This document shows positions 48,271 to 62,896 of a stretch of 64,000 bases of DNA, piece after piece (within the stretch, counting starts at the first letter, position 1; the number at the start of each line of letters is the position of its first letter). The translations under genes were made by a program, and so were the position numbers. This stretch comes from Cokeromyces recurvatus (lineage: Eukaryota > Mucoromycota > Mucoromycetes > Mucorales > Mucoraceae). Location of the stretch: positions 1,116,001 to 1,180,000 of the forward strand of contig NW_026251389.1 in assembly GCF_025118155.1 (NCBI RefSeq), in the 5' to 3' direction. The notes below the pieces were generated by a model, which ran no database searches, was not told where the DNA came from, and saw only the letters and a list, made by a program, of their open reading frames with translations.

Positions 48271-50952
48271 TTATTTTGGCCTTGATAATGGTTTACCAGC
48301 CAAAATATCTATAATCTCTTGATAATCCAAGGTCTCATATTCTACTAAAGCATTGGCTAATCTGTCTAATTCTTCACGATGCTCTATTAAAATCTGTTTG
48401 GCTCTTCTTTCTGCTGCTTCAATAAATTCAACTATTTCACTTTCAATTAATTTCTTTGTATCTGCACTTAGTATTTGCATATCATCATCATCATGATTAA
48501 CCGGTCCCACTTTATCACTCATACCATAATAACGAACCATACGTTTAGCAATATTTGTGGCCTTCATAATATCATTACTAGATCCACTTGTTACGTTTTC
48601 TTGACCAAAGATCAATTCTTCTGCTACTCTACCTCCCATACAAACATCAATCATAGCAGTAAACTCCTTTTTGGTATATGAATCCTAATATGCATGTGTC
48701 AATAAATATATATATAAATGTATATATATATATATATGTGCAGTACCTTGTCCATTTCTGGTAATTGAACTGTCATACCTAATGCAGCACCTCTTGGCAT
48801 AATGGTGGCTTTATGTAAGGGCATCGCACCAGGAGTATAATAAGCAACAAGTGCATGTCCTCCTTCATGATAAGCAGTTAATCTTTTGTTCTCTTCTGTA
48901 ATCACAGCCGATTTACGCTCAGCTCCCATAATAATTTTATCTTTAGAGTACTCTAAATGACTTAAAGTAACTTCTTTACTATTTTCACGACTTGCTTGAA
49001 TAGCAGCTTGATTGACCAGGTTAGCTAAATCAGCTCCACTAAAACCAGATGTACCTCTGGCTACTACAGTGACATCGACATCATTGGCTACATGCACTTT
49101 CTTCATGTGATGTTTCAAAATCTCTACTCTTCCTCTCACATCAGGTAATGGAACATTAACTGTTCTATCAAATCGTCCAGGTCGAACTAATGCTTTATCT
49201 AATAATTCAGGGAAATTTGTTGCAGCAATGAAAATGACACCCTCTGTTTGAGAAAATCCATCCAGATCAACTAGTAATTGATTTAATGTTTGTTTCATGT
49301 AAGATTGATCTTTAGGATTTCTTTTAGATCCAATGGCATCAATTTCATCAATAAATACAATACTAGGTGCCTTTGCTCTCGCAGCAGCTTATATATATAT
49401 ACATATATATATATTGTGTTAAAATCATTCGAGAAAGGAAGAAATAATAATAATAAAAAAGTATACACAACTTACCAAATAATTCTCGAATTCTTCTTGC
49501 GCCTACACCCACATACATTTCATCAAATTCACTACCACTCATAAAGAAAAAGGGTACATTGGCTTCACCAGCCACAGCTCGTGCCAACATGGTTTTACCC
49601 GTACCAGGGGGACCTGTTAAAAGGACACCCTTTGGTAATTTACCACCTAATTCAGTAAATCGATGAGGATTCTTTAAGAATTCAACAATTTCTTCTAATT
49701 CTTGTTTTGCTTCATCTACACCTTGTACATCCTCAAATCGAACTGTGGTCTGAGTGACGGGCTCATATTCATTCTGTGGATTCGTTGTCTTTAATAACCC
49801 AGAGTTCTCCAATGCAAGGGATAGAATTGTCAAAATACAAAAGGCATACGTCAATGTCACTCCTACCCATCGAAGTGCTTTCCAGAACATATATTTACGT
49901 GCTTCCTCAACTACAACATAAATTGGATTGGATTTCTGACCTGTTCCTCCTTCTATCACTTTATTCACTACGCCTCCTTGACGACTAGCAATTACTTGTT
50001 GGACAATATCCTTTGTTAACTTGTTTACCTCAGAAGAACTCTCTGCTTTCTTTATGACCGCATATCCTAATTCTTCTAATTTTTGTAAAATTTTTGGTAG
50101 TACTTCTTCTGCTTTTATCGTACGTGCTACAGCTGCAATATAATATTTCAAACTTTCATCATTATGTGTAAAGTTTCCTTTTTCAAAACGATTGATAATT
50201 GCCTTCGTATTATTCACCCTAAACCATTCCTAGGATAATAAAGAGTGGTGGGAGGAAAAGGAAGGATTAAAAAATAAATAAATAAAATAAATAAATAAAT
50301 TTAAAAGAGAAGTAGAGAGGAAGAGGAAGGAGCAAAAAAAAAAAAAAAATAGATGATTACCTTGTATAATGTTGCCTGTTTTAAAGCATCTGTTGGAGAA
50401 GCATTGGCTTCTTGTTCTATTCTATTTAAATGACGGTAGTTAATAAAACGATTGCTTGTATTCGTAAATAACGTTCGACGTTGAAAATATCTCTTTGGTA
50501 TTGTATGGGCAAACCGAAAAGCAATAGTAGGATCTGCGTTAAGGATTCTTATAGCCTGAGTTGTTGCTTTATTTAGTTGAGTAAGATTTGAATTTAGAAT
50601 GGATGCTGGTAACTAGAATAAAAGAAAAAAGGGATTAGTTTTTTTCTTTTCTTTCTAAAAAAAAAAAGGAATCCCCCCTCCTCCAAGAAACAACAACTAA
50701 TTTAAATTACAGTCTCCTTGTTTAGTTGAATCCATTGCTCATAATTTTGACAAAGTTGCGGCTGTAGATGACTAGTTTTTAAAAAAGGCTGACGAGAGGT
50801 AATGTTACAGTGTTGGAAAAGACATGTTGCTTCTGAAGTAATACTGGCAAGCTTAAAGATGAAACATTTAGTTAAAAAAGGTAAAAACACTTTATAAATT
50901 GTCTTTTATGTTATACCTTGTGCGTAAATGAACGAGCTCTTTGAGTACTCAT
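48271..50952 (-). CDS. YME1: Mitochondrial i-AAA protease
   Basis: ATP-dependent zinc metalloprotease of the inner mitochondrial membrane that degrades misfolded and regulatory proteins. Six exons join in phase: 50952-50917, 50851-50711, 50612-50361, 50229-49476, 49387-48747 and 48684-48271, for 745 residues. Visible: an N-terminal mitochondrial-type region, one membrane segment ([16 protein letters not shown]), Walker A GPPGTGKT, Walker B VFIDEID, second homology region [20 protein letters not shown], zinc site HEGGH, and a third zinc ligand in the C-terminal part. One membrane segment points to the i-AAA (Yme1) rather than m-AAA group. Tail-to-tail with the JmjC gene, 0.2 kb apart. Confidence 0.93.
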
Positions 50953-51568
50953 TTATTTATAAAAAAAAAAAAAAAGAAATAATAAAAAAATAAAATAAAA
51001 ATAAAATAAAAAAAAGTGTAAATAGTAAAAGAAAATGTTAACCTTGATCCATTGTCGTACTGCAGTTTTTTTTTTTTTTCTTGAAATAATGCAATTTTCT
51101 TCCAGGTTAGAGAGGATGCAGCACTGTTACGATTTCACTAATGACGCAATGGTAACAGCCGCTGAGATCAAAAAAATACAGTTACTAAAAAAAAAAAGAT
51201 AATGAACAATTGCTGCTGCATACAATGTACATTGATAAGCTGCCTATATCTCTTTTTTTTTTTCTTTGAGCTTGTTGATCCTGAAGAAAGGACTACTACT
51301 GCTTTTCCTTTATTTCACGTGTTAATCTCGAAGCTCAATTATTACATATATGGATTAAGCTTCATACCAATTATAAATAGTATAAGCTTTTTTATTTGTA
51401 GTATAAAATATTAACAAACAGTGACTATAGGATAAAATAAGAATGATGATAAAGAAAGGGAAATGAAGAAGCGGGAAATATGGTAAATTCTAAGAAATGA
51501 TTTATACAAGATATAAACATAAGAAAATAAAATAAAAAATAAAATAAATCAATATACTGTGTTAAATT
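50953..51568. other. Spacer between YME1 start and RPL7 3' end
   Basis: No gene seen. It holds the YME1 promoter with A-rich TAAAA repeats near 50990-51015 and a T run at 51066-51080. A short Cys-rich frame at 51202 was not called. Confidence 0.4.
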
Positions 51569-52495
51569 TTAATTCATGGTTTCGACCAATTTATTGATAT
51601 CATCCTCTGCATCTTCTTCTTCATTTTCTCTGTCCATGATTTCCTTTAATTTCTTTTGACGCCAGCCCTTAACAGGGTCGTTCAATTTAAATGGAGTTAA
51701 GAATTTAGAAACAGCTTCGAAATGTTCACCATGTTCAAGGATTTCATGAATAATGTCTTCTAAACAAATAATACCATATTCACCAAGAGCTTCTTCAATC
51801 ATGGCATTGTCAGAAAGAGGAGTACGAACGCCATTGATCCTGGTAGCACCTCTTTTCATGATAAGATCACGTACTGTCTTTAAACTGGGTGAACCATAAG
51901 TAACATAAGGTTCAATTTTTTGGAGATCCTTTACAGTAGCATCATTACAAACAACAAATACACCTGTATTCATCTTTAATAATCCAACTTGACTCAAAAT
52001 TTTTCTGATTCGTGGGTGAATTGAACTTTCTGTTTTCATACGGATCACAAATAATAATTTGCCATCTCCCTTCTGATTTGCTCCCTTTCTATGTCCCTTT
52101 GCCAAGACACGAAGACGTTTTCCTTGCTTTTCGATTAAACGATGTCTACGAATAAACTCATCAGCACGTTTAAATTGTGTCTTTTTAAGTTGTTTCTTTG
52201 TCTAAATAAAATAAATAAAAAAAGATATGTTAAATGTCTTTTGTTTTTTGCTATTTTATTTAATAAAATTAGTTTCAAGTAGTCTAACCTTTCTAAGTTC
52301 TAATCTTTCTTTTGCTTTAATAGCGGCACCCTTTTCATTAGCCTTTCTTTTTTTTAAAAGGGTTTCAGAAACATAAACTGGTTCAGGAATGGCTCTATTG
52401 CTATATAAAGATATGAAAGAAATAATAATTATGAGCAAATAATAGAGAATAAATCATAAAAGATTCAATCTAACCTATCAGACATGATTGTATTT
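51569..52495 (-). CDS. RPL7: 60S ribosomal protein L7 (uL30)
   Basis: Large-subunit ribosomal protein. Three exons join in phase: 52495-52485 (11 bases, MSD plus two bases), 52400-52289 and 52201-51569, for 251 residues, the normal L7 length. Key segments: SNRAIPEPVYVSETLLKKRK, RADEFIRRHRLIEKQG, the uL30 core FVIRMKTESSIHP and TGVFVVCNDATVKDLQ, and GEYGIICLEDIIHEI. Both introns begin with GTTAGA rather than the more common GTAAG-type donor. It is divergent from ARF. Confidence 0.95.
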
Positions 52496-54010
<1,515 letters not shown>

Positions 54011-54347
54011 ACATTAAATACACAAAAGGAATAATAAAAAGAAATAAACGTACACAAAAAAAATCGTAATTTTGAAATCATGCTATATTATATATACATA
54101 TTTAAAAAAAAAGGGCCCTTTTCTTTCTTTCTTTCTTTTTTAAAAAAATAAACTATTATGTAATTTTCTTTTAAATAAAGGTATTGTATTCCTTTGTTAT
54201 AGGTAAACTATTTAAATAAAATGAACACGTGTATTACAATCATTATTATCGTCTTACCATTTATTTGTTATATAAAAAAAAAAAAGTACGCATCTAATTT
54301 TATTTGTATTTGTATCTGTATCTGTATTTTTTTTTTTTTATTATTGA
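54011..54347. other. Spacer between ARF and the TPR gene
   Basis: No gene seen. A T-rich element (about 54326-54342) directly precedes the TPR gene start, and GTATCTGTATTTG repeats lie before it. Confidence 0.4.
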
Positions 54348-57300
54348 ATGGATCAACTAAAGATAAAACAGATATTAAAAGAAATTGATTTAGCTCGTTG
54401 TCAAGGTCAATGGTCTGTAGTGAAGGAGTTAATGACTAAGAAATATATGAAATACAAGCCTGATGATTTGGGTAAAAGGAGAGAAATAGAGAGAGAGAGA
54501 GAAAGAAAAGAAGTTGATGATTAAAAGATTGTTAATAGTATTCAATATGACGATTTGTACGGAAGTTGAACTCATCCAACTACTGAAATTAAATAAGAAA
54601 AAGGGCGATGACATATATCAACATGACACTCCTTACCGTATTTCCTTATCACCTAGTATAGATCCTATCAACGTACAACCCCTTTTAGATAGATTCATGC
54701 CTATCATCTCGAATGAATCAGCAGCAGTAATGGACTGGTATGTTCAGGTTAGTCATCCTTTTTTTTTTTTTTTTGCTATTGGTTGCACTAACTTCCCTAT
54801 CATTGTTAGTTTTCTAAAATTTTATTGGCAAGGATTTATTTTGAATCAGGGCAATATCAAAATACTTTAGACATTTTACAACATTTGGCTTTACGTATAG
54901 AGGATGTTGAGTCAGGTTATGGTCTGATTTGGCTAGTTCAAGCAAGAACGATGAAAGGAATTTGTTTAGAGATAAATGAAGATATTGAAGCTGCTATTGA
55001 AACATATGAAGCTGCCTGGAACATGGTTGAATCTAAGCTACCATATGAAAAAGGCATCATGTTATCCTTTTGGCTTGAAGAATGTCTTTATCGTGCTTGT
55101 TTATTAAAATTGAGACTCAAGTAAGTTCTCCTTTTTATTATTATTATTATTATTATTTTATAATTATTCTGCTTATACACACACACATATATATATATAT
55201 ACATATATATATGTATTTGTATACGTGATACACACTAGTCATCCTGCAAAAGAAATACTCACATTAATGAGTGCTTATCTACAACTTGCCTCTTCTTATT
55301 GGAATCCTCATTGGCATATGTTTAAAAGATGGGTTTTATTCAAGATTTATGCAGAATATATGATCAAGATTTATCAAGATGACACCTATATTGCAGTAAA
55401 AAAGAACTCGAACGGGTAATAGGATATATATATATATATATATATTTTTAAAGAAAAAAAGATAGCATGCTTCAAATGACTTATACACAACACTCTCTTA
55501 GTCTAGCAACTGAAATGAATGCCTTTGATGAACTATCCACACTAATGGATTTATTTAGACAGTTATTTACTCTTATAACGCCTTATCTTTCTGTTGAAGA
55601 TCAAGCTCAGTATGGTATGTCGCTTTGTCATATCATGATGAACTCCCATGATGTAATTGGATGGGGTGAAATCAAACATATACGAAAAATACTTCAGGTA
55701 GTATTATATATATAAAATTAATCTATATCTATCTATATACATACTTAACATATACATATACAAGTTTTTGCATCAAGTCAAGAAGCTTACTTTTAATCAT
55801 CCTACTATAAATCGCTACATGTTTTACACCTTGATAAGATTAGGTAGTTTAGAAGAAGCGAAATATGCTTTTCAATCTTACCTTGATTTGATGGATCTAC
55901 CTAAACTTGAAGCTGATGCTACACTCTTATTCTCCTCCTCCTCCTCTGACCCATCTTTTTTAGCAAACGAAAGAGGATCTCATTTATTTCGAAAATCATC
56001 TACTTATGTGGAAGAAAGTCCAGAGAGAGTGATACAGATTTTACTGGATAGTATCTATCTCTATGGTCATGAGGAAGAAAATAGTCGACTTGCTGTTTAT
56101 CTATCCGAACTCTGTCTTGGGTTCTTACAGCAACTGAAGGGATCTCTACCTCTTGAGTCTCATGTCTATCGTCTAGTTGGTTCTTCTTATACACTCTTGG
56201 CGATTCAATCAGATGAAGGACTTACTAAACGAACTGGATATCATCAAAGGGCGAATGACTTCTTTCAAAGGGCTATTGCATTGAATGTAGGTACAGATTG
56301 GAAGAGCTATTATGGCTTAGGGTTCTTACAGACCATGACACATCACGTTCATGATGCTATTGTCTCTATTCAACGTTCTATTGAAATCAATCCTCATTTT
56401 ATCGCCTCATGGCATCTTTTGGCCCTTTTATACTCTTGTAAAACAATAGATCATCTTGAAAAGGCGAAGGAAGTGATAGAGGCTGGTCTATTACTACTAT
56501 CTCAACAACAACAACAAGGTAGTAATGATGATAACAATACTGGTTTTCATCTTTCTACTTTATCATCCTATCAAGTCAATGATGCATTTGACAGAGCTGA
56601 AAATTATCTTTTAATGAACATGACACGCTTAGCTTTGATTGAAAGTGGAGAAGGAGCGGAAGCAGCAATGAAACATTATGAAAATTTGTTTAGTATTTAT
56701 ACTTTATTATCAAAACAGTTGGGAATTGATTTAAATGGTGACCTAAAGACTCAAGAGAATAATCAGAAAGATGATGATGATATTGACATTGGCGTTGAAA
56801 TAAAAAAGACAAGGAAAAAGTCTTCTAGCTTTTCGTTAATTCGACGCTCTTCTTTTACATCCATCGCCAATAGTATTACTAGTCATAAAAGTTATCGCCT
56901 TCTAGGACGTCCACGATCTTCTTCTGTTGAAGTGAATCATTCCTCTCATATTGAATCTGTTGACATGATGCTTGTTTCAGAAAAGGATTCAACCAAAAGA
57001 AAATCCTCTTATCATCGAGATAGTAGAAAACAATACCATTCAATGCGTCATGATCTGACTCCTCGTCGATCTTATAGTGCCTCTACATCGGGGAAAAAGA
57101 GAGGGGAGAATAAAGAGGGAGTGACGATTATAGGTAGGATTGGAACAGCGAACTCTTCATTACCTCCTCTACCGAGTCATGATTCATTATTCACATTTCT
57201 AATTTCGCCTTCTTATTCTAAGGGTAGTAGTAATAACATCAGTGGTCGACAGTCCAACTCTTCTTCTCTTTCTTCACTCTTTCTTCGAAGTTATCAAGAG

Positions 57301-57960
57301 AGGAAGGCGATGACAGCAGACATCAGAAGGGGGACCCCTCTTGTCAGTTCATGTTTTCAACACAGTCCAGGAACGGAGATCCGAAGACGAGCACGATGGC
57401 GTCATCTCTTGGCCACCCTTTGGTTGATGTCAGCAAGGACGTTCATTAGAGTAGGTCTATTAGAGGAAGCCAATAAAGCATTAGGAGAGGCAGAGGAAGT
57501 GGCTTTAGATGATCCAAATGTATGGTATCAATTAGGTCAACTCAACCTTCAAGTGTATGATATCTTTGCAAAAGAGGATCTTTCTGCTTCTTCTAAAAGA
57601 ATAACAGATCGTCGTTGTCATCATCATCATCATCATCAGTCAATGATGCAAGAGGTAAAACAGATAGCTTTAGATGCATTTGAAAAGGCACTCATGTTGG
57701 ATCCAAATCATGTGCCAAGTCAAGTAGTACAAGCTAGACAACAATGGTCGTTGGCCATCGCAGACCTCATGATGGAACAATTAACAGCGAGATTAGGTTG
57801 GAATTCATCCGAGGCATGGTATCAATATGCTCAAATCAAGAAACAGCAAGGTCAATTTGAGGAAATGAAATCTTTCCTTTTATTTGCATTAGAGTTAACC
57901 GAGAATGAGCCTATCATAAAAGATTATATTCATTTATTTCCCAAATTCTTAAAAAAGTGA
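54348..57960 (+). CDS. TTC7/Ypp1-like TPR protein of the PI4-kinase complex
   Basis: Six exons join in phase: 54348-54471, 54539-54737, 54833-55120, 55239-55415, 55466-55697 and 55765-57960, for about 1071 residues. The N-terminus (MDQLKIKQILKEIDLARCQG) is typical of Ypp1. Helical TPR repeats occur in both halves, e.g. YYGLGFLQTMTHHVHDAI and VWYQLGQLNLQVYD. A Ser/Arg/Lys-rich insert (about 56760-57330) lies between. In yeast and animals this protein joins EFR3 and PI4KIII-alpha to make PI4P at the plasma membrane. The exon 2 donor GTATGT was chosen over GTTAGT because only the first keeps the phase. Confidence 0.85.
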
Positions 57961-58249
57961 CAGCGTTTTTTAATAAATTCATTTATTTTATATGCGTATG
58001 TATTTTTTTTCATTTTTTTTATTTTTTTATTTTTTTTTATTTTTTATTTATTTATTTTTTTTTTAAACGAAAAAAGAAAGCTTCTTATCTTTGTTTTCAT
58101 TGTGTGTTTCTTTACATATAAATTATCTATACACGTATTTATCACACGCTTATAAAAATTGTATTGTCACATCATCATTTAATTTTATTCTAGCATACAT
58201 CTTTATTCTTTTTCTTTTTTTTTAAGAAAAAAAAAAAAAAGGGCACACA
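57961..58249. promoter_or_regulatory. Spacer upstream of the SUMO protease gene
   Basis: T- and A-rich sequence without a gene. The ATG of the next gene follows an A run and GGGCACACA. Confidence 0.35.
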
Positions 58250-60426
58250 ATGAGACGCATCTCAACTCATCGATCTGGTGACAATTCATCTAATGTAAAT
58301 ACAATAGTTACACTCTTGTAGAATATTATTAAAGTTAACTTAAAAAAAACAATAGCAACACCATGAAAGTGGTGCGTCCAATATAGGGACAACTAGAAGC
58401 GTTTCTAATAAAAAATTTAGATCAAGGGGAAATCCAATCTCTGTTCCTATCAATCCTACAGTAAGTTGTTCAAAAAAAAAAAAAAAAAAAAAAAAAGTAT
58501 AATAAATACTCTAATAATATATGTTTTTTTTTAGTTTGCTACTACAACAAAAATACCTCAATCAATTTATAATCCAAAATATGGGTGTAAATCTATTTTT
58601 TTTTTTTTTAATATAAATTAAACTGCATTTTACTAAATTCGACTTTTATATATTTATATAGCACGCAATACTACTAGAAGAGAAAGAAATGAAATCAATG
58701 TATGTATTTCTTTTTTTTTAATACATGTATATGTAAAGAGTTATTGATTTATTTATCTTACTTTTTTTTTTTTTTTATAGAGTCAAACGATATCAGAGCA
58801 TTCAAATAGTGAAACAACTACAGATAGTAATGCGCCAATACGTTCTAGTTCTAGATTAAGAACATCTAAAATGAAAGATAACAGAGCTGAAGTAATTGAA
58901 ATCAATTCAGATGATGAAGCAGTATTCGAATCTGACGAAGAAATTGGTATCATCAGACGTCCAACCAAACGTCGATTAATTCAACATCCCTCAGAAGAAG
59001 ATAAGTCGGATGAAACCAAGACAAGAAAGCATACATTAAATTCTACTGATTCAACGACATTACGAAGGCGGTCTATGAGATCACCTATCAATACAACCTT
59101 GATGACTCCGTTAAAAATTCATAAAACGCCTATGATCGAATATGACTCATCCACATCACCTATTAGAAAAATTCCTGAATGTGCCATCAAGATATCTAAA
59201 GAACCTGAAAAGTTAATGTCACCTTTTAAAAGATTATATTCAGATAAAAGAGCATTTGAAGATTCAAATCAAAATCAACATAATGCATGCGTTGAGGGAA
59301 GTCGTTTATATAAGAAACTTAAATCAAAAAATGAAATAGATAATGAAAAGGGCTCAAATGAGATAGTGACCTATGGCAACGAAAGTGATAAACAGAATAT
59401 ACCCATTTTATCCTATCCTAAAGAAACATCTCCCACTTCAACTAAACAAAATGCCGAGATAAATGATAGCTCATGTGTGAAGGAAAAGTCTTTTATTGAA
59501 AGACTATCTGAACGTACAAGCCAAGCAGCACGAAGGGATTTAATTAAAAAGTATTTAAATATGAATCAAGATAAGATCCCCAAGGAAGAGGATACAGATA
59601 ATACCCTATTATTTAATTCTCAAAATAGTGGAATAAAAGCGAATACGACTCGTGATGAACCGTCATTATCTCCTTTGAAAGATGCTGATAAACAACAGAA
59701 GAAGCAGCAGCAGCAGCAGCAGCAGAAAACAAGTCTTAAGATGACGGGAGATACTTTATCATCTGTCAATCAAGAAATTATTCATCTTGACATGGATGAT
59801 GAAAAAGAAAAATGTAAATATCGAGCAACGAGTCATGAATCATTTACAAGATCTACGCATCCTATAAAGACGTCTCCTAAAACATCTTCACCTATACCTA
59901 TTCAAGTACCTTTAAAGTCATCATCATCTCCTGTGAAGGATATAATAACAGTAACATTACACGATCAAATGGATGATTATAAGCCAGAGCCTATTGGGAA
60001 TGATGAGCATCTATTGATGTATCCCTTTGACGGTAAAAATTCCATCACTCTTTACGAAAGAGATTATAGTCGACTTGATGAAGGAACTTATTTGAATGAT
60101 ACCCTGATTGATATCTTTCCCAAGATTTGGGCGAATGATTATCCAAGCACAAATATTCATACTTTTAGCTCATTCTTTTTTACAAAACTATCTGGATCTG
60201 CAGCAACAGCAATCCAATATGACACTGTTAAAAGATGGACTGCTAATATAAATATTTTTGAAAAGAAGTTTGTTGTAGTGCCAGTTGCTCAAAACAATCA
60301 TTGGTTTATCATTCTTGTCGTGAATCCTAGTCTTTGTATTCCGAATAGTAAAGATACTTGTGAGGATGGACATAAAAGTAAAGTACTTTATGCCGGAGAA
60401 GTATTAGATCGAGAAAAGTAAGTTAT

Positions 60427-60467
<41 letters not shown>

Positions 60468-60930
60468 CATATATTGATCGGCTTTCATTAGACCATATAT
60501 CATGGTACTTGATCCTTTAAATTTATACAAGCAAAAACCGGCAAAGGTACTATTAAAGTATTTGAAAATGGAAGCTTTACATAAATTGAATATACTTGAA
60601 TCCAACTTTATTGAGCCAGATATCGTTCTTTCTTCTTGTCCCGGCCAAAAAAATTTTACAGATTGTGGAGTCTTTTGTTTGCATTATGTAATGAATCTGT
60701 ACAAGTATGATAACTACATGACAAATATTCTTTTTGTAAGTATATACATATATATATAATGCATAGATATTAAGTATCTATTTTCTTTCTTTCAGAGGAA
60801 TAAGGAAGACGATCCAGGATGGGACAAAGATGGATCTTTACCTATATTTCGACAATTATTAAGACGAGAGCTTCATAAAAAGATGCAAGAATACAGAGAG
60901 TATAATTTATCTCAATTTCTTGTGTCTTGA
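58250..60930 (+). CDS. Ulp2/SENP6-7-like SUMO protease
   Basis: Cysteine protease (C48) that removes SUMO from nuclear proteins. Seven exons join in phase: 58250-58294, 58356-58460, 58535-58586, 58662-58699, 58781-60417, 60492-60735 and 60796-60930, for 751 residues. The N-terminal 400 residues are polar and disordered, with an acidic patch EINSDDEAVFESDEE and a Gln run from a CAG repeat (about 59700-59725). The protease domain has the catalytic His in QNNHWFIIL, Asp in YIMVLDPLN, Gln in CPGQKNFT and Cys in DCGVFCL. An insert around SLCIPNSKDTCEDGH between His and Asp is typical of the Ulp2/SENP6-7 branch. Catalytic set intact. Confidence 0.87.
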
Positions 60931-61885
60931 ATTGTATAAATACCTTTTTTTTTTATTTTCTTGAATATTTAACATGTGTACTTGTAGAAAAAGAATTCTG
61001 TTTTCTTTTCTTTTTTTTTTCATATTTTCATATTCTGAAATATAATAGTGTATATAGAAGGATTGTTGTATAGAATAAAATGATTTGTTTATAATAGAGG
61101 CAAACTCTAATTACTTACTATCTTGAAGGTAAACTTTTTTTTTTTTTAAGGTAGACAAGTCTATTTTCATGTTGACTGTGTCCATCTGCCTTAATGTCAT
61201 TTGTTAAAAAAGAAGGGAGAGTATTTATAAGAAACAAGGTAGTTGGTTGAAAAACTTGTAATTTTTGTTTTCTATTGTTATAATAATAAGAATCAGATCA
61301 AGGATATTCCTCCCTTTTTTTTTTTTTTTTTCACTCTTATCCCTTTTGTTTCCCAAGCATTTATTGTAGTAATAATTTATTAAATGTAGTTTTATTCTAA
61401 ACCTGAGATGATCATAACGAGGAATCGATACACTTGGCTTGAGCACTTTCAATATATCCAGGGAATATCTCTTTTAATAATTTATAGTCCTTCCTATCAT
61501 ATGGACACTTGGGCTTTAATGTGTTGAAATACTATTAAAGCATTCTTCTCCTCAATGAATGAATAGCTTATCAACAATCAAAAGATATGTATAAAGAAGC
61601 TTATATGTCTGTCTGTTTCTTTCTTAGACTAAAAGAAAAAGTCATCAAATTAATTGGTTAACCTTTTAGTGTATAGTCTAATTTTGCAGTGCTGTTGTTT
61701 TTATATTATTGGTCCCACACCAACTATTTTTGATAAGGGAAATGTAGTATTTATCAAACTTGTATGTTTATTACAAATATGTACAAATAAAGGAATTATA
61801 ATTTTTTTTTTCTTCTTCATTCAAGATTATTATTATAGATGTGGTGTATATATTCAATTACAGTGTGTAGAAAGATATATATACA
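60931..61885. other. Spacer between SUMO protease and cyclin genes
   Basis: No gene seen in about 950 bases. Contents are T runs and TTATTA-type repeats; the two flanking genes are convergent, so it should hold both 3' UTRs. Confidence 0.4.
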
Positions 61886-62649
61886 TTATTTACATACATC
61901 ATTCTTATTATATATTACATGTTGTTGATTCTTATTAATTGGGTGATCCAAAAGTAAAGATCTGTCTTTTTTTAATTGTTGTACTCTAAGTGAATGCATC
62001 AATAATTGATTTCCATATTGTTGTAATTCTTCTAAGGATACATAAATATCATAATTATTCATTCGAAAAAATTCTAATTCTAAATGATTTAATTCTTTTA
62101 CAGGTAATCCACCGACCTACAAGATATATAATTATTAAAATATAATCCCCTCCAACTGCTGCCCCCCCTTTTTTCTCTCTCTCTCTTTTACTCCCCTCTT
62201 TTGCTCTCTCCTTTTTTTTTTCGTTTCCTTACCTTTGCATATCGTGTATTTGTAAAAAAGACATCAGAAAAGAATTTACTTGAAACCATAATGCCAGCTA
62301 TAAGTAATCGATGAATATTAAATGAATCAATGCGTAAAGGGTCATCTTTTTGTTGTGACATGCGATCAAAGTAGACCAGCAAACTTAGAAAGCATTCATT
62401 TGTACAGGGACAATATTTAAGTATTCTTGTTAAATAGGAATAAATATCAATACTGGGAATTGAGCGAGCATGGAAACATGTATAAGATGATGATGACGAC
62501 AATGAATATTGTTGAATGATGGAATCATTAGCCTTTGTAATCTTTTCTAATAAACAAGTCAACATTTTGATTGTTTCAGTCACTGGAAAATTAGCCAAGT
62601 CAAAGCATGGTGGTGATATTTGTGAATGATATATTTTCTTAACCATCAT
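61886..62649 (-). CDS. Pho80/Pcl-type cyclin
   Basis: Cyclin that should partner a Pho85/CDK5-like kinase. Two exons, 62649-62233 and 62116-61886, join in phase for 215 residues. A cyclin-box start is visible: SIPSIDIYSYLTRILKY, then ECFLSLLVYFDRMS, SFNIHRLLIAGIMVSSKFF, and exon 2 VGGLPVKELNHLELEFFR plus MNNYDIYVSLEELQQYG. Those are the standard PHO80-family blocks. The first ATG of the exon was chosen; a run TTCTGTAG before it could be a splice acceptor. Confidence 0.85.
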
Positions 62650-62896
62650 TCGAAGTCTACAGAAGGAAAAGAAAAAAGTTGAATAAAAAAAAAAAAATGA
62701 AAAATAGAAAAAAAAATAAATAAAATAAAAAACAATAGATTATTAAATAAAAATTTAATAATAAAATTGACTATAGACACTACTACTACTAATACTACGC
62801 TTTAAAATTTATCCATCTTTGATAATATCTTTTAACGAAAAAAAAATAATTCTTTTTTTTTTATTTTATTTTAAAAGTTTCATACAGGGTACATAA

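Noticed and set aside
51202..51414. Small Cys-rich plus-strand frame
   Set aside because: Hydrophobic low-complexity reading over a T run, without homology or promoter context.
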